The notes below the pieces were generated by a model. The model ran no database searches and was not told the origin of the DNA. It was given only the letters and a program-made list of their open reading frames with translations. From the NCBI GenBank assembly GCA_030378105.1, contig JAUCGL010000039.1:1-33056 (forward strand): a DNA stretch of 33,056 bases, given 5' to 3'. Positions 1 through 9,268 of this stretch are shown piece by piece. Both the position numbers and the translations under genes were made by a program. Within the stretch, counting starts at the first letter, position 1. Every line of letters begins with the position of its first letter. Source of the stretch: Candidatus Halobeggiatoa sp. HSG11. Lineage in GTDB: Bacteria; Pseudomonadota; Gammaproteobacteria; Beggiatoales; Beggiatoaceae.

Positions 1-2
1 TT

Positions 3-125
3 CATCAAATCATTCACAATTTTGTCCGCTGTCACTGGACAACCTGTATAGTTCCGGCAGTTGCTATGGGCATTATCACAGGAGCATTGGGTTTGGAAGA
101 TATTTTAACCCAACGTTTCGCATAA
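3..125 (+). pseudogene. C-terminal fragment of a transposase (partial at window edge)
   Basis: The frame starting at base 3 is open to a TAA at 123-125. It encodes about 40 residues containing HNFVRCHWTT and PAVAMGI, followed by LEDIL near the end. This resembles the tail of DDE transposases of the type common in Beggiatoa and cyanobacteria, where an 'NFVRPH..T...PA.ALGI' block is followed by a short helix. The start lies outside the window, so I cannot tell an intact element from a remnant. The Cys in place of the usual Pro after VR suggests decay. The assignment rests on one short motif; the other two frames contain stops or give no recognisable protein. Confidence 0.45.
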
Positions 126-265
126 AATTTATCCTAATAACTTTGGATAGCTCCGGCCTTTTATCTTGGGACTAACAGTTTAAGCCCACTGCCCACTTAA
201 CGCAAATGGCAGTGAACCTCTCACTGAAATAATGAAGCACATCAAATATTAATGGAAATTTCCTA

Positions 266-1231
<966 letters not shown>

Positions 1232-1312
1232 CTATTATTTTAAGTTATAAAGCTTTAACATTTTTGGAGTCCAAATTTAAACTATTAAGTTTGTATAATT
1301 TTAATAATTATT

Positions 1313-1461
1313 GGCATCCTTCAAAAGCAGTTGACAGTTGTTTCGGGAATGGAACAAAGTGGATTTCCCGAAACGATTGCTAGATATGGATTTCGGGAAA
1401 TATGTTTCACTTCATTCCCGAAATAACTGTTCATTACTTTTACGTTAATATGAAGGATGCC
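1313..1461. repeat. Nested palindrome, MITE-like foldback element
   Basis: Three nested inverted repeats share one centre: 1313-1323 with 1451-1461 (perfect, 11 bp), 1335-1352 with 1413-1430 (17 of 18), and 1363-1373 with 1391-1401 (perfect, 11 bp). The ends are GGCATCCTTCA and its complement. The flanks taattatt (1305-1312) and taattact (1462-1469) differ at one base and may be a target-site duplication. It begins 3 bp past the stop codon of the hybrid kinase gene. It may be a mobile miniature element, and as RNA it would form one long interrupted hairpin able to end transcription. No ORF is inside. Confidence 0.7.
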
Positions 1462-1464
1462 TAA

Positions 1465-4400
1465 TTACTGAACAATTTTAGTTTTTTGTTCTTGTAAAAT
1501 CACCTCTAATTGTTTGCATTCAGCTTCTAGCTGAGTCATTATTTTTTGAACATTATCAAGCTGGTTATTTTTACCTAACATCTCTAAATTTTTACATAAA
1601 TCTACAATTTGTTTGGCCCCTAAAATTGCACTAGCTCCTTTAAACTTATGAGCAGCAGAATAAATAGTCTCACTGTCTTGTAAATCAATAGCCTGTTTGA
1701 GAGTCATTAAATAAGTTGGTAATTCTTTTAAATATAATTCTATTATCCATTTTACTTTACTTGGTTTTAAATTACGCCACATGTCTTCCAAAATTTTGGA
1801 CTTAACAACATCTTTCTCAACATTCTTTTCAGTATTTTCCGATAACCATTTATTTAATTTTTTCTCTAACTCATCCAAAACTATAGGTTTAGTTAAATAA
1901 TCATCCATACCTGCTTCCAAACAATGTTCTTGAGTTGAAGGCATAACATCGGCGGTAAAAGCAATGATTGGAATTGGTTTTTTATTGTTCTGTTTTTCAT
2001 ATTCACGTATTTGCTTACTAGCCATATAACCATCAAGCTCAGGCATATTACAATCCATAAATATTAAGTCAAAATTTCGTTGCTTAACTGCTGCAACAGC
2101 TTCTAATCCATTAATAGCCAATTCAACTTTACAGTGCATTTGTAATAAAATATCCTTAGCAACTTCTTGATTTATAATATTATCTTCAGCTAATAATACA
2201 AAGCAACGATATATTATCTCTTTATCTTTTTTAGCAACAATTGCTTTTTTAACGTTAGTAACTCGATTTTCAATTGCAGCCAATAAAGTCATTAATAAAT
2301 CTAGTTTAAATATCGGCTTATTTAAATGACTAGATATTTGATCAAGTATTTCAGTACTTAATGGATTTTGTAAGGTTGTCATCATAACCAATTTTAAACT
2401 AGCCAATCTTGATTCTGCTTGAATTTTATGTAGTAGATTCAAACCATTTTCAAACTTTGGCAATTCAGCATCAATCAATGCCAACTGATAAGCATTGCCT
2501 TGTATAACCGCAGTTTGTAACATTTCAAAAGCGTTAGTTTCGGAATTAGCAACATCTGCATGAATTTTCCAAACTTTGGTTTCGTTAAGCAAAATTTGCT
2601 GACTGGAAATATTGTCGTCTACAATTAACAATTTTAATCCATTTAATTTATTTGCTACCAATGATAAATTATTAGCTATTAAGTCATCAGCAGTTGCATC
2701 ATCCTGAAAATGTAAGGAATTTTTTGCTGAAAGGTTGCCAGTTTTTTCAAATGGTAATTTAAACCAGAAATTACTACCACTGCCATATTTGCTATTTAAG
2801 TCAATTTCACCTCCCATTTTGTGTACCAACTGTCGAGAGATAAATAAACCTAAACCGGTACCCTGAAATTTATTCTTAGAATCATTGGAGCGAGAATATA
2901 ATTTAAATAAATTTTCATGAATTTCTGGTTCAATTCCTATACCAGTATCTATAACCTCAAAATGTAATACAATGTTAGTCGGGGTTTCATTAAAAATTGA
3001 TACTCTTAATTGTACTTCACCTTTGTTAGTAAATTTAATTGCATTACCCAACAAGTTGTTGAGAATTTGCCATAATCTACCAGAATCACCTAATATTTTT
3101 ATTGGTAACTCACTTGGTAATTGACATAAAATTTCTAATTTCTTACTTTGAGCAGAACTAGCGAATAAGCTGACAACCTCTTTAATCATTACTCTAGGAT
3201 TAAATTCACTTACGTTAAGAATTAAACCTTTACCAGCCTCAATTCGAGAAAAATCTAAAATGTCATTGATAACCGTAAGCAAGACTTGGCCTGAATTTTC
3301 CACCATTTTAACGTAGTGTAATTGTTGTCTTGTTAGCTTGGTTTGATGTAATAACTTGGCCATGCCCAATACTCCATTCATTGGAGTTCTTATTTCATGG
3401 CTCATAGCAGCTAAAAATAGACTTTTAGAACGATTAGCAGTTTCAGCGGCTTCTTTACTATTTTGCAATTCTAATTCTGCTTGTTTACGGTCAGAAATAT
3501 CTCTTAACACTGCTAAAGTTAACCGTTCTCCCTCCCATTCTATTCTGGATAATTGCAATTCTCCAAAATGAGGTTGGCCTTCTAAATCTTTAAATTTAAA
3601 CTCAGTTTTCTTTTTTATTTCTGCTCGAAGTGGTACGCATAAACTTTTACCAATCATATCATTAGAGGATTGAGCTTTATAAAGTTTTTTACCGGCCGGA
3701 TTGACAAATCGAATTAAACCTTCTCGATCACAAACAAAGATACTATCTCTACTACTCTTGATTATTGAACTAGATTTAGCTTCACTTTGCCGCAAAGATT
3801 CTTTAAACTGTTGATGGGCTAATGTTCCTCTGACACTATCACCAATAACATTTAAAACCGCTATTTCGTAGGCTGACCACTGGCGGGTATTTTGACAATC
3901 ATCTAAACCTATAAATCCCCAAAATTGTCCCTCAAAATGAATTGGAACTATTGCAATAGAAACAATATTCTGAGAGTCTAATAAAGAATAAATAGGTTCT
4001 GGAAACTCTTTGACTAATCCTAATATTGGTTCATCTTTTTTTAAAATATCATACCAACCGGGTAAATATTTATCATAAGAAAAACGTTGTAATTTATATG
4101 AAATATCGTAATTTTCATTACTTATCCAATTAAATCTTTGATTTATAATAAATTCTTCATTTGTATTTTCATTTTCAAAAATATAAGCTCGATTTACTTC
4201 AAATAATTTACCTAACATTTCTAACGCTAGTTTAATTGCTCTATCATGATCTGAAATAGTTAATAAAACATGGGTAATATCAGATACACCACGACATAAG
4301 CGTTGTTGTTCTTGCAAATATTCATCAAAGCTTTTTCGTTCGGTAATATTAGTATTAGTACCGACCATTCGATAAGCACGGCCTCGTTCATCACACACTG

Positions 4401-5403
4401 CCGTACCACGTACTATCATCCAATCAACACTATTATCTTTATTTATAATGCGATATTCTTCTTCAAACTGAGAGTTTTTTTTCTGTAGATAATTACGAGA
4501 AGCATCTTGTAATTTTTTAACGTCATCTGGATGCACAATCGACATCCACGCTTCTAAGGCATTGAATATTTCTATATCATCTAAACCGAGTAAAACTTTT
4601 TGATGTGGGCCTAAATACATCTCATTAGTTAATAAATTCCAGTCCCAAACTCCAGTTTTGCCAGCTCGTACTGCTAACATGTAACGTTCTTGACTAGTTT
4701 TTAAAGATTCATCTGCTTGTTTGTGTTCAGTTATATCATAAGCAATTTCTAAACGTACTAAACGTCCATCAATCCAATTTATTGTATGTTCATGTAATCT
4801 ATACCATTTTTTAGTTAGATTACTATAACATTCCCATTCATGAGGAGAATTATTTTTTGAGACATGATGTTTGCTACAGAATGGACATGAATTTTCCTGT
4901 TGAGAAAAAGCTTGCCAACAAGTTTGACCTACAATAGCTCCAAAAATATCTTGACCATATTTGTTTGTGTAAATTATTTCATAAGTTTCAATATCAGCCA
5001 CATAAACAAGTGCATCCAAACTATCAAGAATTAATAATAAATGTTTGTCTGTTACTTTCAGGTTAGAATTTTTTATTTTATACTTAGAAATATCAGTTAT
5101 TTGAGCATAAAAACCATTTTTTTCTGCTGTTGCTTGCCATAATAACCAATGATAATCATTATTCGTATGTTTACAACGAATCTCAAATGTTGCTGTATTA
5201 TCATTATGTAGTCTAGATAAAGCTGAATTGGTAGTATCAATATCTTGAGGATGAGTTAAATCTTGGAGTTTAGGCCATTTTGTTATTGCTAATTTAGTAT
5301 GACCTAATTTTTTTGCAAAGGTTGGGGTGACTTGTTTAAAATTGCCTTCAAAATCAACGAAACATAACATAGCCCAGGGTAATGACGATAATTTCTTTTC
5401 CAA
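1465..5403 (-). CDS. Soluble hybrid sensor histidine kinase (PAS-PAS-PAS-GAF-PAS-HisKA-HATPase-REC-REC-HPt)
   Basis: A 1312-residue phosphorelay protein with no clear membrane segment, so a cytoplasmic sensor is likely. Approximate domains are PAS 1-105, PAS 120-230 (with a CPFC cluster), PAS 240-355, GAF 375-535, PAS 545-650, HisKA 660-725 with phospho-acceptor His669 in SHEIRTPMNG, and HATPase 770-890 with the N box (GNAIKF) and G boxes (DTGIGI, GTGLGL). A first receiver follows (Asp978 in LIDAELP), then a second (Asp1117 in FMDCNMP, LTKPI lysine), and an HPt domain (His1252 in AAHKFKGAS). The first receiver has degenerate surroundings; the second looks canonical. The start is TTG, chosen because AAGGA sits 8 nt upstream; no in-frame ATG fits better. 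No partner response regulator is adjacent, so the output target is unknown. Confidence 0.93.
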   Translation of the reverse strand: MEKKLSSLPWAMLCFVDFEGNFKQVTPTFAKKLGHTKLAITKWPKLQDLTHPQDIDTTNSALSRLHNDNTATFEIRCKHTNNDYHWLLWQATAEKNGFYAQITDISKYKIKNSNLKVTDKHLLLILDSLDALVYVADIETYEIIYTNKYGQDIFGAIVGQTCWQAFSQQENSCPFCSKHHVSKNNSPHEWECYSNLTKKWYRLHEHTINWIDGRLVRLEIAYDITEHKQADESLKTSQERYMLAVRAGKTGVWDWNLLTNEMYLGPHQKVLLGLDDIEIFNALEAWMSIVHPDDVKKLQDASRNYLQKKNSQFEEEYRIINKDNSVDWMIVRGTAVCDERGRAYRMVGTNTNITERKSFDEYLQEQQRLCRGVSDITHVLLTISDHDRAIKLALEMLGKLFEVNRAYIFENENTNEEFIINQRFNWISNENYDISYKLQRFSYDKYLPGWYDILKKDEPILGLVKEFPEPIYSLLDSQNIVSIAIVPIHFEGQFWGFIGLDDCQNTRQWSAYEIAVLNVIGDSVRGTLAHQQFKESLRQSEAKSSSIIKSSRDSIFVCDREGLIRFVNPAGKKLYKAQSSNDMIGKSLCVPLRAEIKKKTEFKFKDLEGQPHFGELQLSRIEWEGERLTLAVLRDISDRKQAELELQNSKEAAETANRSKSLFLAAMSHEIRTPMNGVLGMAKLLHQTKLTRQQLHYVKMVENSGQVLLTVINDILDFSRIEAGKGLILNVSEFNPRVMIKEVVSLFASSAQSKKLEILCQLPSELPIKILGDSGRLWQILNNLLGNAIKFTNKGEVQLRVSIFNETPTNIVLHFEVIDTGIGIEPEIHENLFKLYSRSNDSKNKFQGTGLGLFISRQLVHKMGGEIDLNSKYGSGSNFWFKLPFEKTGNLSAKNSLHFQDDATADDLIANNLSLVANKLNGLKLLIVDDNISSQQILLNETKVWKIHADVANSETNAFEMLQTAVIQGNAYQLALIDAELPKFENGLNLLHKIQAESRLASLKLVMMTTLQNPLSTEILDQISSHLNKPIFKLDLLMTLLAAIENRVTNVKKAIVAKKDKEIIYRCFVLLAEDNIINQEVAKDILLQMHCKVELAINGLEAVAAVKQRNFDLIFMDCNMPELDGYMASKQIREYEKQNNKKPIPIIAFTADVMPSTQEHCLEAGMDDYLTKPIVLDELEKKLNKWLSENTEKNVEKDVVKSKILEDMWRNLKPSKVKWIIELYLKELPTYLMTLKQAIDLQDSETIYSAAHKFKGASAILGAKQIVDLCKNLEMLGKNNQLDNVQKIMTQLEAECKQLEVILQEQKTKIVQ

Positions 5404-5411
5404 AATGTATA

Positions 5412-5416
5412 TCCTT
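5412..5416 (-). promoter_or_regulatory. Ribosome binding site deciding a TTG start
   Basis: AAGGA on the minus strand lies 8 nt upstream of the TTG at 5401-5403, the start of the 1312-residue hybrid kinase. A similarly placed AAGGA precedes the ATG of the secreted protein at 9907, which supports its use here. Confidence 0.6.
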
Positions 5417-5592
5417 AAATAAATTTCTAAAAATTAAATTTTAGCATATTTACTCATAGGAAAGAATTGAAGTTAAACTTTAATTTCATACAGAATATTG
5501 TATTAAAACTATAAATTTGATAAAAATAACTATATAATCATAGATGTTCAAGGTTTTAATAAACTTCTCATATAAAAAATTATCAGCACAAA

Positions 5593-5784
5593 ATGATTAT
5601 TCAATATTATACATATGATTCTTTTGCTGTGAAATATAGAGTTGAAGTAGGACTTGAATTAGCTTATAGTATATTTAAATCAGAAACTATTGATATAAAT
5701 AAAAAAATTATTACCTCTTCGTCTTTGATGAAGGGGATAAAGATAATTGTTATATTGAAGGCTTTTGTTTTGGATAACAATTAA
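5593..5784 (+). pseudogene. Small ORF upstream of the HipA/CtkA-like kinase, probably frameshifted
   Basis: The ORF as it stands is 63 codons. Up to about residue 38 it reads like a normal small protein (TYDSFAVKYRVEVGLELAYS). It then crosses a run of seven A near 5702-5709. If the run had eight A, the frame would continue as NYYLFVFDEGDKDN and CYIEGFCFG and stop at 5775-5777, a composition far more protein-like than the current tail. I therefore suspect a 1-nt deletion, or a sequencing error, in the A run. I do not recognise the family. The gap to the kinase ORF is short (17-45 nt, depending on frame and start), so the two are likely co-transcribed and this could be the partner or antitoxin of the kinase. 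That role is inference from position only. Confidence 0.45.
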
Positions 5785-5819
5785 AAATATCAAGATAAAT
5801 TTTGGATTCCTTTATAATA

Positions 5820-6944
5820 ATGAGCTACATCCTTAAACATTTCGACATTAAAATCATAAAATTTAATCTTATTACAAATAATATAGATGGTTTATCGGTA
5901 GAAATTATTAAAATATATGATAAAAATAAATTACCTATTGATTTACAATTTAATGATTATGATTTAATTAAATGGTTGAAAAGACGAGTAATTCCTAAAA
6001 ATAGGGCATTTGTACAAAGCTTTCTGGCAAAACTTGGTCTAAATGTTAACGATATTAAAGGAATTATTGATATTTGCAAAGGTTTATCACTCAACGATTG
6101 TTATTGGATTGTAGATGAAAATTTTACCGGGACTTTTGCCAAATATAACCTATATGAAAATAGTTTTAGTCGAATATTATCAGTAATTGCTTACACTGGT
6201 TATGGCAATACAACTAGACGTAGTTTTGTTTCTACTCCAGAATTGACTACTAATGGCATGTTGGCTAAATGTTGGCGACGAATAAATGGTAAGATAATTC
6301 TTTATAAAGCTGGTTCAACTGGAGCTGCAAATACAGGCAATGAACCGTACTCAGAATTTTATGCTGTCCAAATAGCTGAAGCGATAGGATTAGATGTAGT
6401 TAAATATGGTTTAAATCGGTGGAAAGGACAGCTTTGCTCAACTTGTGAATTATTTACTAGCAAACAGTTTTCCTATATTCCAATTGGTAGAATTGTTACA
6501 AATGGTGGTTGGAAAGCAATTATAAAATATTATCAAGAACTTGGTAAAAACTATCATGATGCTTTGCTTGATATGTTAATTTTTGACGTGGTTATTTGTA
6601 ATGAAGACAGGCATTTTGGTAATTTTGGACTGCTGGTAGATAATTATAAAAATCAGATTGTGGATACAGCACCAATATTTGACAATGGTTTATCGTTGTT
6701 TAATTATGCGATGTCTGATGATTTACAAAATATAGATTCTTATGCTAACACAAGGTTAATGGCTAATTCGCAAGATTTCATGACATTTGCAAAAGCTGTG
6801 ATTACCAAAAAACAGAAAGATAAATTACGCAAGTTAATTGATTTTAAATTTAAAAAACATTCTCAATATAATTTGCCAGCAGAACGGTTGAAAATTATAG
6901 AGAGGTTTATTCAATATAGGATAAAAGAACTTTTAAAATTATAA
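5820..6944 (+). CDS. HipA/CtkA-like serine/threonine kinase
   Basis: The 374-residue protein resembles the HipA C-terminal kinase family, in the branch that includes Helicobacter CtkA. An N-terminal segment carries the subfamily hallmarks WLKRRVIPKNR (52-62) and GLSLNDCYWI (88-97). The kinase core shows LYKAG with the likely catalytic Lys163, NEPYSE (174-179), the catalytic loop NEDRHFGNF (Asp263, Asn268) and the metal-binding APIFDNG (Asp288). HipA-type kinases phosphorylate Ser/Thr of cellular targets and can act as growth-arresting toxins; the target here is unknown. An in-frame TTG at 5802 would add six residues, but I prefer the ATG at 5820 because homologues begin near this point; neither has a strong ribosome site. 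No HipB-like helix-turn-helix gene is adjacent, only the small ORF just upstream. Confidence 0.8.
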   Translation: MSYILKHFDIKIIKFNLITNNIDGLSVEIIKIYDKNKLPIDLQFNDYDLIKWLKRRVIPKNRAFVQSFLAKLGLNVNDIKGIIDICKGLSLNDCYWIVDENFTGTFAKYNLYENSFSRILSVIAYTGYGNTTRRSFVSTPELTTNGMLAKCWRRINGKIILYKAGSTGAANTGNEPYSEFYAVQIAEAIGLDVVKYGLNRWKGQLCSTCELFTSKQFSYIPIGRIVTNGGWKAIIKYYQELGKNYHDALLDMLIFDVVICNEDRHFGNFGLLVDNYKNQIVDTAPIFDNGLSLFNYAMSDDLQNIDSYANTRLMANSQDFMTFAKAVITKKQKDKLRKLIDFKFKKHSQYNLPAERLKIIERFIQYRIKELLKL

Positions 6945-6981
6945 CATGAGGTTATAATATAATAGTTCGGATAGTTTTACA

Positions 6982-7085
6982 TATAGTAATTCTTAATTAT
7001 GAATGCTTAATTCTTAATTAAAATCTATAAAAATATCAGGTTCTTGTTAATATAACTGTGGTCTATCCAATCTGGAAATGCTATA
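6982..7085 (+). repeat. Miniature inverted-repeat element, family A, copy 1
   Basis: About 104 bp, beginning TATAGTAATTCTTAATTATG and ending GGAAATGCTATA, so the termini are imperfect inverted repeats of TATAGCAnTT. It matches copies at 18908-19012 and 19081-19185 along its whole length with scattered substitutions. It has no coding capacity. TA ends and small size suggest a non-autonomous element of an IS630/Tc1-like transposon, which is inference. Confidence 0.75.
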
Positions 7086-7129
7086 GTGCATCAAACCCAT
7101 CTGTAACATTTAATAGAAATCAAAACGAT

Positions 7130-7290
7130 TTAAATCATTAATTTTAACTGTAACCATCCATAAACTTTATGACGACCAAATGGTTTTTGAATACCTTGAA
7201 ATACAGCCAATGTAAATTAGTATTATGACGGAGCTTACTAGTTAATTCTAATCCCAAATTTGAATAGTTGGGTTTTTCATTAACCAGTGG
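7130..7290 (-). pseudogene. Decayed coding remnant, beta-strand-rich
   Basis: Two overlapping minus-strand frames join into one protein-like stretch. The upstream part reads YSNLGLELTSKLRHNTNLHW and, after one frameshift near 7195-7205, continues as AVFQGIQKPFGRHKVYGWLQ followed by LKLMI and a stop at 7130-7132. The alternation of polar and hydrophobic residues resembles the end of a membrane beta-barrel, but I do not recognise a family. The upstream side is closed by a stop at 7291-7293, so only a tail survives. The adjacent family A element may have arrived during or after the loss. Confidence 0.35.
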
Positions 7291-7334
7291 TTAAATCTTA
7301 ACCCAACTCATAACTTAACACGTTAAGTCCTTAA

Positions 7335-7799
7335 TCACATTTTACGTGGTCTATCTGGGAACTTTTCCTTAAGTTGATATTTCAATGCCTGACATTGTTC
7401 ACGTATTTTTTTTGATTCAGCTTCCCACTGTTTACAAGCATCTGGATTATCTTTACACCATTGTTCTTTCTCTAGTTCCAAATTAGCTCTAGCTTCTTTG
7501 CGAATTTGATGTTGACGTTTTTTAAATGCACGAGTTAATTCATCGCATTGTTCTGGATTAGCTTTACATTGTCGCTTCACCTCACGTCTTTCTTCCATCC
7601 GTAAGCGTTTTTGATACCGTCTTTCTTTACACCATTCAGGGTCAGCAATACAGCGTTGACGGACTGCTTCTTTACGATTAGCAATCATCTGGCATTCATG
7701 CTCACTTTTGATACAATCAGGATCAGGCATTGCATCTTTGGCTTCGACATTTATGGAAAAACATAATGGAAATAATAATAATATTTTAAAAAGTTTCAT
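7335..7799 (-). CDS. Small exported protein with repeated Cys-x4-Pro-x2-Cys-like motifs
   Basis: The 154-residue protein starts at the ATG at 7797-7799 (an upstream in-frame ATG at 7811 is less likely), because GAGGT sits 5 nt before it. Residues 1-20 are a signal peptide (MKLFKILLLFPLCFSINVEA). The mature part is highly charged and largely helical. Three spaced motifs stand out: CIADPEWC, CKANPEQC and CKDNPDAC, each a pair of Cys around an (A/D)(D/N)P core, preceded by a looser CIKSEHEC. They could form disulfides or bind metal in the periplasm, but no function is known to me. The start overlaps the end of purN by 14 bp, so the two are probably translationally coupled. Confidence 0.8.
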   Translation of the reverse strand: MKLFKILLLFPLCFSINVEAKDAMPDPDCIKSEHECQMIANRKEAVRQRCIADPEWCKERRYQKRLRMEERREVKRQCKANPEQCDELTRAFKKRQHQIRKEARANLELEKEQWCKDNPDACKQWEAESKKIREQCQALKYQLKEKFPDRPRKM

Positions 7800-8418
7800 T
7801 TGGAACCTCAATTATTTGATTGTCTAAAAAAACTTGTTGTCCACGTAATTTTAACCGTCCTTCTGCAAACCAATGGATGGCTTGTGGATAAATACGATGT
7901 TCTTCATTCAAAACCCGTGCCGCTAAAGTATCTTCATTGTCATCAGAAAAAACAGGGACTTGAGCTTGAATGATAACCGGACCTGCATCTAATTCTTCCG
8001 TAAGAAAATGGACACTAGCACCATGCTGTTTGATTTTAGCTTCTAATACACGTTTATGGGTATGTAAACCTTTAAAAGTGGGCAATAAAGAAGGGTGAAT
8101 ATTGATGATACGTTTTTGATAATGATTAACAAATTCTGCACTTAGAATACGCATAAAACCAGCTAATACAATTAATTCAGGTTGATATTTATCAATACAA
8201 ATTTGCAAAGCTTGATCAAATTCCAAGCGAGTTTTAAAATTTTTGTGGTTAAGTACCTCCGTTTTAATATTATTTTGTTTAGCATAAAGCAATCCACCAG
8301 CTTGAGATTTATTGCTGATGACTGCTTTTATTTCTATTAATGGGTCTTTGGCATCAATGATGGCTTTTAAATTACTACCACGTCCAGAGATTAATATAAC
8401 TATTGGAAATTTTTTCAT
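7786..8418 (-). CDS. purN: Phosphoribosylglycinamide formyltransferase (GAR transformylase)
   Basis: PurN transfers a formyl group from 10-formyltetrahydrofolate to GAR, the third step of purine synthesis, in the cytoplasm. The 210 residues contain the phosphate-binding SGRGSNL (11-17), the catalytic INIHPSLLP with Asn106 and His108, and EELDAGPV with Asp144, the same numbering as the E. coli enzyme. The end overlaps the small exported protein gene. purM, which often precedes purN, is not in the adjacent 850 bases; instead there is a palindrome-rich gap, so this gene probably has its own promoter or was separated by insertions. No missing residues. Confidence 0.96.
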   Translation of the reverse strand: MKKFPIVILISGRGSNLKAIIDAKDPLIEIKAVISNKSQAGGLLYAKQNNIKTEVLNHKNFKTRLEFDQALQICIDKYQPELIVLAGFMRILSAEFVNHYQKRIINIHPSLLPTFKGLHTHKRVLEAKIKQHGASVHFLTEELDAGPVIIQAQVPVFSDDNEDTLAARVLNEEHRIYPQAIHWFAEGRLKLRGQQVFLDNQIIEVPNETF

Positions 8419-8702
8419 TTAAGATAAAGTCTTAAGGAACATAGTAACATTTGGAATTATTTGAGAGTTAGCAATAACACAATTAAAATATATGCTATTT
8501 TACCATTAAATTATATTTGAAAGAAGTCTTGTTTTTAATTACTGAAGTTATATAAAGTATAGTGATAAGTTAAGGGATTTATATTTATTATCAATACTAT
8601 ACATAAAAAACATTCCAATATTTTTAATTAATTATTGAGCTATATCATTTTGCTATGCTAAATAGTCAACATTGTAATATATTGATTAATAATCGTTATT
8701 TT

Positions 8703-8765
8703 CTTAACTTAATAGTAGTGAGCTGTTTCAGTGCGGAGTCGCCAGATCACTGTCATTAAGTTAAG
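8703..8765. repeat. 63-bp foldback repeat
   Basis: CTTAACTTAAT at 8703-8713 is the exact complement of 8755-8765, and the pairing continues inward so that 19 of 23 positions of each arm match. A smaller imperfect hairpin (8765-8786) abuts it. This is the form of a dispersed extragenic palindrome. It shows no terminal features of a known insertion sequence. Confidence 0.6.
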
Positions 8766-8805
8766 GGCAACCATAAAGGATTGCCCCTACGTTAAATGAT
8801 GATTT

Positions 8806-8985
8806 CTCGTTCCAACGCACCAGCGTTGGAATGCAGGATACACCGCACTAGCGGTGCGAAGAAATTAGCATATTAATTTTCTGATTCACTGTGCAATCTT
8901 GTACATTAATTTGACCGTGTATTTTTTATATATACGCACCGCTGGTGCGGTGTTCTGCATTCCAACGCTGGTGCGTTGGAACGAG
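8806..8985. repeat. 180-bp foldback element, family C, copy 1
   Basis: The outer 31 bases (8806-8836 and 8955-8985) are a perfect inverted repeat. Each arm is itself palindromic (CCAACGCACCAGCGTTGG), so each can form its own hairpin or they can pair with each other. Inside lies a second pair, CACCGCACTAGCGGTGCG near 8841 and CGCACCGCTGGTGCGGTG near 8935, also self-palindromic. The centre is AT-rich. The GC-rich arms stand out sharply from the surrounding sequence. No ORF. Confidence 0.8.
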
Positions 8986-9089
8986 AGAAGAGTTCAAAAA
9001 ATTGAAGAAACAGTTAAGCGGAGTGCATTTCTTGAAATTTTGAACAAGCTCACCGTTAACGTTATGGGGGAATTGATGGGATGGAGCTA

Positions 9090-9230
9090 ATGCAAGATAC
9101 ACCGCACTAGCGGTGCGAAGAAGTTAGCATATTAATGTGCAATCTTGTACATTAATTTGACCGTATATTTATATATATACGCACCGCTGGTGCGGTGTTT
9201 CTGCATTCCAACGCTGGTACGTTGAACGAG
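9090..9230. repeat. Foldback element, family C, copy 2, left arm missing
   Basis: From TGCAAGATACACCGCACTAG onward it matches copy 1 through the centre to the right arm ending GTTGAACGAG, with a few substitutions and a shortened centre. The left outer arm of copy 1 is absent. The two copies lie in the same orientation about 104 bp apart, so unequal recombination between them is possible. Confidence 0.75.
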
Positions 9231-9268
9231 AGAACTTTAACTCTTAATTCACATTTTAACCCATAACT

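Larger units (their letters stand above)
6945..7334. other. Intergenic stretch with a miniature element and a decayed ORF
   Basis: The 390 bases between the kinase gene and the small periplasmic protein hold a copy of repeat family A (6982-7085) and a minus-strand coding remnant (7130-7290). The rest is AT-rich, with no RNA gene or convincing promoter seen. Confidence 0.6.
8419..9268. other. Palindrome-rich gene-free stretch upstream of purN
   Basis: 850 bases without a convincing gene. It holds a 63-bp foldback (8703-8765), a small hairpin GGGCAACC/GGATTGCCC (8765-8786), a 180-bp foldback element (8806-8985) and a second partial copy (9090-9230). The 104 bases between those two copies translate to a short protein-like run (KIEETVKRSAFLEILNKL) ending at a stop at 9088-9090, too short to call a gene. 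Confidence 0.6.

Noticed and set aside
8899-9090. 63-codon plus-strand ORF
   Set aside because: Its first half is the palindromic family C element. Only the last 30 or so residues look protein-like, too little to call a gene.
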